Shown piece by piece: positions 22,301 through 33,679 of a stretch of 64,000 nucleotides of DNA. The DNA is from Gnomoniopsis sp. IMI 355080 (Eukaryota; Ascomycota; Sordariomycetes; Diaporthales; Gnomoniaceae). The stretch covers positions 124,001 through 188,000 of the forward strand of contig JAPEVC010000023.1 in assembly GCA_027946555.1 (NCBI GenBank), read 5' to 3'. A program made the translations under genes and the position numbers. The notes below the pieces were generated by a model that worked only from the letters and a program-made list of their open reading frames with translations, did not search any database and was not told where the DNA came from. Each line of letters begins with the position of its first letter. Position 1 is the first letter of the stretch.

Positions 22301-23457
22301 GAACCTGACATCGGCTGGTAGTTTGTTGCCTGCTTTGCACAACAACACATCTCCTGGAACCTGTTCATAACTTAGATTAGTTTCTTGATATTTCCTTCAA
22401 AGCAGAAATGCTCCTGGCTTTCAGAATCCGAAGGGTGAAGTTTATTAGACCCAATTTGGTTCGAGGGTTGTATACAGCGAATTGAGATCACATACCAAAT
22501 CCGCGGCGAACAGAGTCATCTGCGAACCGTTCCTCACAACCTGACACTCATCCGGAAGCATATTCTTGATGCTCGACATCACTCGACTCGACGACCAGTC
22601 TTGCCACATGTTGAAACCGGCTTGTATCAGAAAGACGGCGAACAGAACAATGCCGAGGGCCAGGTTAGCTTGGGCAGGGGGATCACCAAGCGGCTTCCAT
22701 GCAATGAAGACGAGAATGGAGGCGATCAGCAAGATGGACCCAAACCCCTTGAAGAAGTATCCCATGATCGTTTTGAACTTGTGTGTTTGAGGAGGGGAGG
22801 GTGCGTTCTTGCCATAGCGCTGGAGGCGATTTTTGACTTGTTCGTCGGACAGACCGTCTTTGAGAGAGGAGTTGAGGCGCATCGCAACCTCGCTAGGTGT
22901 AAGTGTATGCCATTCGAGATCCGCGAGTTCTATAAGCAAGTTCAGAAGTGTCAGTCAAGCAATTCTCTCTTGTATTCGAACGAAATTCAGATGCCACAAT
23001 TTGCGATCACCAACCCAGCCTATCCCAAGGTCTATCATGAGGAAGATACTCACCTGTAACCGCAGGATTCTTCTTATTACTCGTAGTCTCGTCAATATCG
23101 ATAGATCTGCCCAGTCAGAACCAGCCTTGGCCAAGATATCGAACGAAATTGTGTCGCGCAAATGATACAGCAGATGTAATGTCTGCTGCACCAGCGTTCT
23201 TTGGCTTACAAGGTCCGGTATTGAATGGGCAGAGCAGCCGCAGGCTCAATAGCCATGCTGCTTCGACTATTTGGACGGATCGAGATAGAGTCCTCTGAGA
23301 TGGCCGTCGATGAACGAGCCAACGAAGGACGCCCGGTAACATTGCGTGACGACGGATGGCGAGGATTGCCCATGCTTGACGCTACACCGAACTCCTCGTC
23401 GTGGATCTGGAAGCGAATACGCTCTGGAGCGGGCTTCTTCGCAGCCTGGCCGTCCAT
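19385..23457 (-). CDS. P-type cation ATPase, fungal IIC (Na,K-ATPase-like), interrupted by an in-frame TAA
   Basis: Nine exons: 23457..23210, 23106..23054, 22929..22496, 22360..22255, 22160..21890, 21819..21579, 21522..21110, 21044..20067 and 20003..19385. Together they give 1121 codons. Landmarks in order are a Ser/Arg-rich cytosolic N-terminus, LTGES (actuator), PEGLPVALT (M4 ion site), the phosphorylated Asp444 in CSDKTGTLT, FTIKGAPD (ATP site), TGDGVNDAPA (hinge) and M5-M6. The sequence VDCVSVAVAFIPEGLP and C-terminal LAYEKPEAD fit fungal IIC pumps, which export Na+ or move K+/H+. Codon 976 (19822..19820) is TAA after the M7 segment (SYAMSFW). The same frame then stays open for 144 conserved-looking residues (RNGIPF, M8-M10) to TAG. 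This is a nonsense mutation, assembly error or pseudogene; if real, the product lacks M8-M10. One 5' splice site (GTTTGT at 21578) is weak. Confidence 0.87.
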
Positions 23458-26367
23458 TGTGAGGTTACGGTAGCTTTGGGCTACAGAGTAAACCATTGAA
23501 AGCGGGAGAGAATTTGAGAAGATGAGTAGGTGGGATTTCACGTTCTGGCACTGGGGCCTGGACGAGGGGATTTATACCCCAAGCCGGCGGACAGTCTAAC
23601 ACAACTGAGGTGGCTATGTGTGATTATTCTAGAAAGGAGCCTGAGGAATAGGCCAAATTAGCCAACGGACACATTGGCCAAGATTTGGACCTTGCATGCT
23701 TCACAGGCGGAGAAAGGCGGCACGAGATGGCTGAAATGAGTTAGCTGGGACGGGCGTCGCTCAACGGTGAGCTCCTTTTCCCATTATTACCCCTTGAGCT
23801 GACGTCTCGACTCCGATAGATTGGCCAGAGGAGAAACGGAGGTCTGCGCAGAGGGCTATTTTGGACAGCAGATCACCGGCCCCAGATGGAGCCTAAGCTT
23901 CATCCACTTGCAAGGACGTCACAGGTAAAACGGTAGCATAGCGGCAGTGCACGTAGTCTCGAGGCAGGCTCAGGACTTGGCCATGATAGATAGCATTTTA
24001 GTACAATAGATTCAGGCCCAGAGATGTCCACACTGCCGTCTTGCACGCACAAGGAAACTTTGTCGCGTACGTTAAGCTGCGCTATCGGGAATGTGGTAGA
24101 CTCCGGGACAGGAGGGCAGTTTGGATCTGGGCATTGGCGCGGCCATCTGAGAAACCGAGTCAATGGCACGGAAGCCAGACCAATTCCATGTTACCAATCT
24201 TTCGGCATAACGGCACCGTATTTGCAACATGTGCAAAAATGGTGTCAGAGTACTAGAATATTCAGCGGCCGCGGTGGGCGAGACAAACTTCAGCAGGCAG
24301 GCAGGCAGGCAGGCAGGCCGTGGTCATGGGGACGAGGCCACGCATTGTACCATAGTACAACGAGCAGGAGGAGGAGGGAAATTGGAGCCGTAGTCCCCAC
24401 GCCATAGGGGGGATGGTAGCAAGACGCAAAGAAAATGCCGCAAGCCAAACTCAATTCAGGCGTGTCGACAAGAGAGGGTGACACAGCCTGGCGCTATGGT
24501 GGTTCGTCCCGGGGCACGAGTAGAGGAATAACAAGCGGTCAGAAATCGCGCATAGTCTTGGGAAGAGAGCCAGGGCACGTTTTGATATCCGGATTCTTTG
24601 CACAAAGGAGAGACGTCCACGACAGGGTTTCTTAGGCGCGGCATTCGAGGGCATAGCCGCATTGCTTGGCGTATCAACCATGTCCGTCCCGTTTCCCCCC
24701 CTTCTCATTTCCGCGCGCGCCCACGTTTTTTTTTGTTTTCCCTCGCGATCCGCGGGCCAGTAATATCTTTCTTTTTTTATATGTCATTTCCCACGATTTG
24801 CGCCAGCCACCAAGCGATCTGGAAAGCTCTCCCCGGCCTCCTTCTGAGCTCTCCACACCACGGGGATGACATGACTGCATGCACGGTGACGCTGACTGCC
24901 TCCTTGTGAATGTTCTATCGACTACCAAAACGTCGTGCAGTCTTTCGTGACTCGAGCGGGCCCCTTTCACATGCTATCATAACTCAACACTACACGCACG
25001 CCCAATCCTGTTTTTCTCGCTCCTCCTTTGGTCACACTGCAGCGGTTCATCCTCTGTGGATTTGCGATGATCAACCCCCGGCCATCATCACGGCTTTCCT
25101 AAAATGGAAATCCAGCAAGAGGCCTCCCAACTCATCTCCACCAACACCAGTCCAACACCCCTCGTCTGGCTACTGACCGCCTCACCATCGTTTGACACAA
25201 ATAGGCTCACTTTCAATATTCTTGGCAACCTCAATTTGAACCACCCTCAGCCTCCTTCCTGGAATCTTGCTCCTCCTGTCCCCTCCTGCTTTATTGTAAT
25301 CCGTACCAGCGCTTCATCTTGGTCTCCAGAAGCAGTGTCGTCTTGATCAGCCATTCACAAACTACCAGCTTGACCAGCAGCCAGCAGCCTGCTTGCCGCC
25401 TCGCTTACACGATACCACAACTCCTTCAGGGCTTCAGTTCCATCACTTGACCCAGACGTACCAGAAGACCCTTATAGCCCCTCATACATTGCGTAGCCTT
25501 CATCTCATGTTTCAACACACAGCCCCCAGACAGGTAATAGACAATGCAGTATATTGTTTCTCTGCTGCTCTTGCGATGCTGACTAGGTTTCTTACCAGCC
25601 TGTCCGTTTGTTAATCCTTCCGATCCGGATATCCTTTTTTAGCAGTCCTGTTCCACAGTAACTGTAACTATTCGCAGTAGGTAGCAGTCGCCAGTGTTGG
25701 CTTCCCTCCTGCCTTCGGGTCCTTTTCAACACAGCAATCCGCGTCAAGCTGCAACAAAGACAATCTCACCCCACGTGATGAGGATGAAGAACGCTTCAAG
25801 CATGCCTGTGCTTTCGAGAAGTACTGCAAAAACAAGACACGCACTTGACACACCACCTTCCAGAATCGACATAAACAGGAGAGAAAAACCGAAGAACAAA
25901 ACCCGATGAATGCTGTGCTTGGCAATTGTGAATCAAACCCTTTCGCTTCCTGACCAATGCAAGTTTGTCGCTTCGCTTCGCTCGCTCGCTCTGATGAAAC
26001 GTCATTCTGCTGCTAGGATTTCATAAACCATCTTCTACCGTCTCGTACATTCTTCTCGCCTTTGGGTATCATGCAATCACAGAGCCTGGCTCCCCCCCGG
26101 TCAGCCTGTGCAGGTAGCGTTTTCTTCCCATGTCACGTCATACCTGGTGAATCGTGTTTCGAGAGCGTATAGCGCTATGATAATTCACACATTGTGTGGT
26201 TGACCGGACTTCCGCTGCCGGTAGAAATTGAACATAACAATGTTGAACTACGCAGTACCTTCGTCCAAGTCGCGACGATGCTGTCAGTTGTGGCGCAACG
26301 TGTATTGAAACCATAGCCTCCGGAATTGGACTGCGTTGACGCATTCTTGACCAAATTGGTGTTTGTA
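23458..26367. other. Long intergenic region, leader-like C/T-rich section, no supported gene
   Basis: 2.9 kb between the ATPase start and the Grr1-type stop. The left part must hold the ATPase promoter. From about 24700 to 25700 the plus strand is C/T-rich with T runs, resembling a fungal 5' leader. Only short frames exist on that strand (such as 25104-25346, 80 codons), and no larger plus-strand gene follows. An (AGGC)n repeat is at 24292-24318. Confidence 0.6.
24292..24318. repeat. (AGGC)6 tetranucleotide microsatellite
   Basis: About six tandem AGGC units between cagc and cgtgg. Simple repeat in intergenic DNA. Confidence 0.95.
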
Positions 26368-28879
26368 TCATGACGCGTCAGGACTGCTGCTGCTGGAATC
26401 CCCTTGCCCGCTTCCGTTCGATGGGCCATGGGACGGGTGAGGGCGGACGGTTGTTCTGTTGGCACCATGATTTGATGTCAAGCTCGCGGTACTAGGTCCC
26501 GAATTTCGAACTGCGCCAGTGGAGGCCGTACTGGCAAAAGTTTGTGTTGGGGTCACATCCATGGGATCTGTTAGGTGAGGCACATAACCGGACTGTGTCG
26601 GAAACACAAAGCCATTTGATGCCGGTGGGGCGCTATGCGGCTGAGCTGCTGGAAACCACGGTTGGCTCTCAGGATTCCACTGATAGGCCACATTCGGATT
26701 TTGAAACGGTGCGGGTGGCGGTGGCGGTGGTGGTGGTATGATTATGGCGTCCAGGCTTGTCCCGTTGTTTTGCGCGGGAGGTGCAGGATCAATGACCATT
26801 TCGGTGCCGTCATCGAGACCGTCATCATCATCAAGCGCATCCCTTTCTGGCTCGTCAAAGGCAGTATCGTGTCCGTGACCGACAGGTGGCACACTTGGTG
26901 CATCGAAAACGGGGGCCCGGTGCTGACTTGAAGGATCGCGAAGGTGAGCAAATGCCGCGCTCGTGTTTAGATGATGGCGGAGGCTGGCCACTCCCGCTCC
27001 CGAGAAAACGCAAAATACATTGCGCTGATGATCAGTGAACTCTGGGAAGGGCACAAGAAGTCAGTGACCAAAACTGAGGCTAGACTGGGAGTACAACTTA
27101 CCTCGCGGCGCATCACGGCAAAATTGTTCCAAGTCGTGTCTGAGGAAAGCCTGGACGCCCGTAAGGCTCAAATGGGTCAAACGAGGGCAAGAGTTGAGGA
27201 GTTTCATAATGCTCTGCAAAATGTGTCAGTCTAGGAAGCAGTCAACAGAATGCTGCAGAATAAAACTTACCTTCAAAGTAAGCTGCGTGCAGTAACTCAA
27301 ATGGACGCGCTCCAGACTACTCGTGCTCGGATAGAGATGCTCCAGTCGCGCGTTGCCTTCTGTGTGCTTTCGCATCTTGGCGTTCGCCTGTGCTAGCTTA
27401 TAGACAGACGCATCCGTGATATTGTTGCACTTCACGAGCCCGATGCGCTTGATTTTGGGCAGGATAGCAAGGCGCGTAATCGATTCATCCGTCAGGTGTA
27501 CGCAACAGCCCAGATCAATATAGCGAATCCGGTTGCAGTACTGGACAAGACGCTTGACGGCCTCATCCGTGACGTTGACGCAGTGACCCAAGTGAACGTA
27601 GTGTAAGTTCTTGCCCAGTGAAGCGATGGCAAAGACGGCCTGGTCTGTGATGAGGCGGCACTTGGCGAGAACAACATTACGGAGGCGTGGCGCGGCCTCG
27701 ATGATCTTCTCGACGGTCCGATCAGTGACCCTCACGCACGAAGTAAGATCGAGTATGCGCAGATGCTCGAAGCGCCGGCCCGTTGGGAGCGCAAGGAAAG
27801 CGCTGTCGTCTACAAGCTCACAGTTTGCTAGACGTAGCTCCCGAAGAGACTGCCCCTTGACCAAAAGGGAGGTCACAGACGCGTTCCCGACTAACCTGCA
27901 TTGTTGTAGATCGATTTCGAGGATATTGGGACAGTTCGCTGCGAAAGCAAGAACGGCGTCGTCGGTGATTTGTGTGCAGTCGTTCAATTTGAGCTATGAC
28001 GCGTCAGTGTTAGTCCCCCACGATTACTACTCGAAGTAGACGAGATATAGGCCATCGACGTACCCGTTTCAGATATCTGCAGTTCTCGGCCAGCGTGACT
28101 AGCGACTCGCTGGATATCTTTACGCAATTCGAGATGTTCAGTCCTTGCAGACGTTTGCAGTGCTCGGCAATGACTTTGATGGATTCCTCAGTGACCTCCT
28201 GATCTCCAGATATGTCGAGGGCCATCAGGTGAGAACTGTTGGTAGTGAGGGCGATGAGGCCGGTATCTGCTAACTTCTTGCAACCGGTCAATGTAAGTCG
28301 CTCGACGCGGTTGCATACGGCGAGGGGCAAAACACTGCCATCGCTCACTTCGCCGGAGAGCTGTGCTAGGTTCAGACGTTTGATGAAATCGGGATAGTAG
28401 TAGTATGGATGTTGAAGTGACAGTGAGTTGCAGACCATCTCGTACTTTGTCCACGAAGTGCAGGCAGGCCGGTGCCACAGCAGGTCGACGGCATTCCGGG
28501 ACCATCGCTTGCAGGTGAGCATGACATTTAGGAGGTCGGAGGAGGCGGAGAGTTTCGAGAATATGCAGATGAGGATCTCGTTGGGTAGTCGCTGAACAGG
28601 AGGCAGGCACTCGTACTCGTCCGTGACCTGCATGTCCTGCAAGTTGGGGACACCAAGGGAGGACTGGGAGTCATTGCCGTTGAGGTAGAAGTCGGATTCT
28701 TCGTACTCGGCGGGTACAGGAGAGCTCGCGGAGGACGTTGACCTCGAGTCTTGTGCATCTTCGGCGGCGGGGGTCGCGGCGGGGGTAGTAGCAGTCTCGA
28801 CAGCGGGTGAAGAGGAGTTATTGCTCCGAGCCTCACCTTGCGCTATCGAATCGAGCGAGGGGGCCTCTTGGGCAGCCAT
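26368..28879 (-). CDS. grrA: F-box/leucine-rich-repeat protein, Grr1 type (SCF ubiquitin ligase receptor)
   Basis: Exons are 28879..28064, 27993..27271, 27213..27102 and 27041..26368 (introns 70, 57 and 60 bp), giving 774 aa. A Ser/Thr/Ala-rich N-terminus (about 1-90) precedes the F-box (about 92-140: VQRLPNEILICIFSKL, then CKRWSRNAVDLLW). About a dozen amino-acid-type LRRs follow (about 165-540), each with the L..L.L..C..(I/L)TD pattern. After the LRRs comes a low-complexity acidic, Pro-rich (run of ten Pro/Ile residues), Ser-rich tail. Grr1 proteins bind Skp1 through the F-box and capture phosphorylated substrates such as G1 cyclins, linking nutrient signals to degradation; Aspergillus grrA is needed for ascospore formation. 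The tail is longer than in yeast and probably disordered. Confidence 0.95.
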
Positions 28880-31580
28880 GATCTGAATTCAGGAGGTGGG
28901 GATGGGTAGACGATGGACGCGAAAAGAGCTGGCCTGTATTTGATAGAATTAGCGTGAGGACGCCATGGATCGTTTGCGGATGGCAGAGCGAGGCCGTACG
29001 AATGGGAGATGAGTAAACGCCGTGAGCCGCTCGTTCTTGGGGCAGTCGGGGGCGGCTGGTACAACACGACAGAAGGCCTTGTAGCTGGTGGCAGAACCCC
29101 TGGAAGGACCAGACAAAAGAATCGGCGGTCACCAGATGATTTTGATTATCCGTCCCCACGTGGCCAAGTGTGGTTTGACGTGTGTGAGAAAGAAGAGGTT
29201 CGCCTTTGAGGATTAGTCGTTGTGGCAGACGATGAAGCAGACAAGCCCCTTATGGCGTGGATGGGCTGCCAATAGTTCCGACGAGACAGGCTAAGACCAA
29301 GACACCCTGAGATTGGTTGGGGCCGGCGACGGAAAAACCAGGGAGGAGGGGCGGGGTTGTTCCGTTGAGAGGAGGACGGGTTGTGGTGGTGGACGGTGAG
29401 AATGTTTTCGAGTTGAGGTGAGAAATCGTCAAAAGATGCGAGTGCAGATGCATTTGCGGTTGGGAAGGGATGCGCACTTGTGACGGCAGTTTCGGTGTGG
29501 AGATGGAATGGTCGTCGCTTCAAGGTTTCGGTTGAGGACCGGGACCGATTTGATGGAGCAGGCCAGGCTAGTGCTCAGTGTATGGGTGTATAGTACGCAG
29601 TACTCTGGCAACGGGGAGGGCAGGAGGGGTGGCCACCGTCCCAAGGCCATCCATGCCCCATGCACCAACTACCAACACTGGACACTTACGTACTGCGCAC
29701 GGTACTGGGTACCTACGTAGGTACACAATAGAAGCAAGTACCCCCTGTAGGCAAGCCCGTGCGAATGCGGATCGAGGAAATGGCAGGCGGGCCTGGCGGG
29801 CTGGGCCTCTTCTTCTTCTCTTTTTGGGGCTGACACTTGCACTTGCTGGGATGAGGCCCGCCCACGGACTGGCGAGTTTGGCGGGTTTGGATGAGCCCCA
29901 ACCTTACAAATACCTAAGTACCCTTGAATGGGAAAATACTCGCCGATTCGTCCTCTCTTTGCTCTTCCTTACTAGACTGTCCCGAGGTCCTGGATTAGTA
30001 TCAAACTACATGTTGTTAGCACCCTTTGTTCACAACTTTGATGTGTTTTCCCGTGAGGCTAACTTAAAAAGTGAAAGAAGGGGAGGAGCAACGGCCCAAG
30101 CTCTGTACATCCAGTCAGGCTGAGGTGGCTAGACGAATAAGAAACTTGTTCAGGCTGCATGCGGTCTGGTGAGAGGTTGGGTGGGCATCTCACAAATGAG
30201 TGGCTAGCAGTCTCGGTAATAATGTAGTATGGCATGGTGACGATGCAGATCATGTGCAACCTCCCTGGTAGATGATAGCAGGCCTGGTAACAAAGACAAC
30301 AACCACTGCAGACCTTTGGACAACCATACATGCCTTATCTTTCAATGTAGAGGTGAACAAAAAGATGCAAATTGTCAGAGTCGCATGTGTATAGGTAGGT
30401 AGGTGTCCATCTAGCCTACATACTACATGTACAGTACATTGTTGCTGTGGTTGTCAATACCTAATCTGTGCAGATCGAGACAAGCAATTGAAAGCGGGCG
30501 CATCCGTGACCACGGTGACCTGGTCCAATTTATCACGGCGGCCACCAGCCGAAACGGGTTGTTGCAGCCTCACCTATAACTGACACTCTTTGAAGTGCGC
30601 TGCTACTAGGTACTTAGGTACTCGTACTTAGCCATCTCATGTATCCATCACAGCCATGTCTGAGATCACTTTACTGAAATTGATCAATCAGCTGGATGCG
30701 ATGCTCCTCAATCTATGGACTTGTTCCATTCTGATGTTTGTTCTTTGTTGTCCTTTTGTGCTGTATACCTGGGCAACCACTGTGTCCCACATGCTGTTAC
30801 ATCCAGACTCAAACCCCTTTGTAGTTACAAAGTACACCTCTTATTCTTTCATAATTGACTCTTACCGTCCTCGTGGAACTTATCATCCATCTAAACCCAT
30901 GTTTTTGCTCAAGAATAGCTGGCAAGCTTCCAGTAATTTCCCTCAAGTCTAAGTCAGCCTCACAAGCCTGGCCCTAGTTGACTTTGTTTGGAATGGCACC
31001 AAGTGTATCATTGATGCATAAAACAGTGCAGACCAGATTCAGGGGTCCTCATGCACTCATGTTTCAACTCTACCTGTGTTGTCTGTGGACATCGGATCCA
31101 GTGAAATTGAAGACTGACACCGGCTGCTATATAAGGCACAACCGCTCCTGGTCCTATATATAGTACTAATTACCTTGTTGATGAGCCTCAGCTTTTACAT
31201 GAGGTTGAGAATATAAACGCAAAAATAGACAATGGAAATCCATACCGAAAGAGAAACGGAGGATGATGGGGGAATTCTATATGCCATATTGCAGCTAACG
31301 GGGTACTCAATACCTGGTGACTACATATCAATGACGTCCTTATACTGTTTAAGTCCATTAAATGCAGCCAGTGAAGCCAGTAGACCCTTCATGCCGTCAA
31401 CGATTCGAGATGTAGAAAGCTCCAATAGCTAGCAGCAACCAAACAACCAACGTCGCCGTCTTCAAATCAAAAGTCCAACTACATCGGTAGTGGATTGACA
31501 TGGCGATTCAGCCCCACACGCATCTCCCAGATCCAGATCAGTGATCCTCCCCCTACAAACGAAAATCCGCTCCGCCCAGC
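28880..31580. other. Intergenic region: Grr1-type leader/promoter and spacer
   Basis: 2.7 kb between divergent genes (Grr1-type on minus, AIM18-like on plus). From 28880 to about 29550 the minus strand is C/T- and A/C-rich, consistent with a long leader for the F-box gene. The rest shows TAGGTA-type motifs and short frames (30656-30952) without recognisable features. Confidence 0.6.
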
Positions 31581-32792
31581 ATGCTCCGCCGCCCTGTCAC
31601 CCGCCTCGCGCGGCCGCTCCTCTCCCAACCCACCGCCCTCTGCCCACGCTGTACCGTCCGAACCTTCCTTTCCCGCTCCCGCGGGTCCTCTCGTACCGAC
31701 TCCCTCGACTCCCTCAACATCTCCCGCCTTCAACGGCAGCACAATGAATACTACAGCACTCGGCAGCAAATGCTCGCAGCCGGCGCCGCTGCAGGCGTCA
31801 TCTCGATCATCTACTGCTGCTACCAGATCTATCTAGTCCTCCAAGAGGAAGAGGCCAAAAAACAAGCGCCTACGACCTCGTCGCCGAGGAGGGGCACGCA
31901 GTTAGATTCCAGTCTACCTGCGGGCGATCCGCTGCACGTTGCAGGGCGCAAGGTGGTGGTACACGACGAGGACGGCCGCGAGGTCGTGCCGACGGGCAAC
32001 AGCACAGTGCCACTCTTTCCGCGGACCATGGAACTGCCCGACTTTGCGGGCGCAAACTCCAATGGTGCAGGCGAGGACAAGGGCCGCGCAAGCGTCACGT
32101 CCCCGACTCTGATCCTTCCGCCGAGCGCGACAGGCGATACCGAGTACACGCTTGTAGGGCTCGGCACTCGATCCGTGTCATTTTTGGGCATCAACGTCTA
32201 CGTGCTTGGGTACTACATAGCGACGGCCGACATTGCGGAGCTACAGGCGCGCCTGGTGAAGAAGATCAACCCCATCGCTTCGACGCTGGTGTCGACCGAG
32301 AAGGACGACCTGCGTAAGAAGCTGTTGGACGTGGAGGAGAGCGAAAAGATCTGGCAGGAGCTGCTGCAAGCGGGCATACCCGCGCGCAGTCTCGTGCGGG
32401 TCGTGCCGGTGCGAGACACTGATTTCCCGCACCTGCGTGATGGGTTTATGCGGGCGATCCAGGCGCGTACGGCAGAGGAGAAGGACGAGGAGTTTGGCGA
32501 GGCAATGAAGGAGTTCAAGCGCATCTTCACAAGAGGCAAGGTGCCTAAGCAAAAGGAGCTGTTGATGCTGCGGGATCGGGAGGGGAGATTGACGATGGTG
32601 TTTGATGATGGTAAGTCCACGGGGAGGCAGCTGCTGGGCACTGTGGACGATGAAAGGATATCAAGAGCATTGTGGATGAACTATCTGGGTGGCAAAAAGG
32701 TTGCAAGTGAGGAGGCGAAGAAGAATATTGTGAACGGAGTGATGGAGTTCGTTGAGAGACCTGTAGGCACGGTGGCTGCGCAGGTGCTATGA
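31581..32792 (+). CDS. Mitochondrial AIM18/AIM46-like protein with chalcone-isomerase fold
   Basis: Single exon, 403 aa. The first about 45 residues are Arg/Ser/Leu-rich with almost no acids (mitochondrial targeting). A transmembrane segment follows at about 68-88 (AGAAAGVISIIYCCYQIYLVL), suggesting an inner-membrane anchor. The core domain from about 185 shows GLGTRSVSFLGINVYVLGYYIA, the typical start of the chalcone-isomerase-like fold. It continues with FPHLRDGFMRAIQAR and ends with RALWMNYLGGKKVASEEAKKN. Fungal AIM18/FMP22 and AIM46 proteins have this layout; yeast mutants were found in screens for altered mitochondrial inheritance, and a catalytic activity is not established. No plant-type flavonoid pathway is implied. 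Transcription converges with the glutaredoxin gene. Confidence 0.9.
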   Translation: MLRRPVTRLARPLLSQPTALCPRCTVRTFLSRSRGSSRTDSLDSLNISRLQRQHNEYYSTRQQMLAAGAAAGVISIIYCCYQIYLVLQEEEAKKQAPTTSSPRRGTQLDSSLPAGDPLHVAGRKVVVHDEDGREVVPTGNSTVPLFPRTMELPDFAGANSNGAGEDKGRASVTSPTLILPPSATGDTEYTLVGLGTRSVSFLGINVYVLGYYIATADIAELQARLVKKINPIASTLVSTEKDDLRKKLLDVEESEKIWQELLQAGIPARSLVRVVPVRDTDFPHLRDGFMRAIQARTAEEKDEEFGEAMKEFKRIFTRGKVPKQKELLMLRDREGRLTMVFDDGKSTGRQLLGTVDDERISRALWMNYLGGKKVASEEAKKNIVNGVMEFVERPVGTVAAQVL

Positions 32793-33197
32793 GAGGTCCG
32801 CGCCTCTACGGCATTCGCAGAGCTTCGGTGTCTTCTTCAGAAGCAGCACAATATACAAGGAATGCCTTTCACATCAGCAAGAGCCATCCCAGCCATGTTA
32901 GTGGTTGTACACTGAATTTCACATTGTTAGACGCACTACACTGCTCCCAGCCAGGCCGTCCGGGTACTGAGGCGATGCCAAGGTGCAGACACAACAGGAA
33001 TCTGCGCTCGATAAAAGTACTGCAACGTCAAGAAAAGCTCGAGCATGGCATGACACACAGTAATTGAACGTCACTGTTGAGGTTTTCTGCGGCACACAAA
33101 TTATCGCAATATCGCGACCACACTTTATATGTTCGCCTTGAGGTCTCTCCTGTAGTCGTCAACGCCCGTTTCTGTTTCATCAATGAAGCCGGCAACC
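32793..33197. other. Convergent 3' flanks of AIM18-like and glutaredoxin genes
   Basis: 405 bp between two stop codons that face each other; 3' untranslated sequence only. Confidence 0.6.
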
Positions 33198-33679
33198 TTA
33201 CGAAGCAGCAGCCTTGAGTTTCTCCTTGATATCTTCATCAGACAGCCCCTTCAAGTCGTCATAACCTCCAATTTGCTCCTGGCCAATCCAGATATTGGGG
33301 ACTGTTCTCTGGGGCTTGGTCACTTTCAACCCTTCGTTCGATCCCGCCTCCTTGCCGAAGAAATCTTCGGTGTCAAAACATGCCTGGATGTCTTGGGCCT
33401 TAAAGCCTCCAAGGTCGTCTGCAATCACATGTATGTCAGCTGCTGTTTAAGTGCTGCATAGGTACAAAAACACTCACCATTAATGAGGTCTATCCACTTA
33501 TATTTTGCACCGAGACCGTCCAACCTGGTCCGGGTCATGTCGCAAAAGGGACATTTATACTTGGCCCAGACCACAACTTCGTTTTCCTTGATCTGCTTCA
33601 CGAGGTCGGCCTTTACTGCTTCCATGGTCGCGGTTGAATATGTCGATGCTGCGGAGAAGAGTCTGCGTATGAAGTACAT
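33198..33679 (-). CDS. Dithiol glutaredoxin (CPFC active site), possible dual start
   Basis: Exons are 33679..33478 and 33418..33198 (intron 59 bp, phase 1), giving 140 aa from the first ATG. The thioredoxin fold carries the redox pair Cys43/Cys46 in YKCPFCDM, the cis-Pro in QRTVPNIWIG and the glutathione-binding GGYDDL near the end. Glutaredoxins reduce mixed disulfides using glutathione. The first 18 residues (MYFIRRLFSAAS...) are basic, Ser/Ala-rich and lack acids, like a mitochondrial presequence. A second in-frame ATG at 33625 (MEAVKADL) would give a cytosolic form of 122 aa. This mirrors yeast GRX2, where two starts give two locations; here it is inferred only. Confidence 0.93.
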
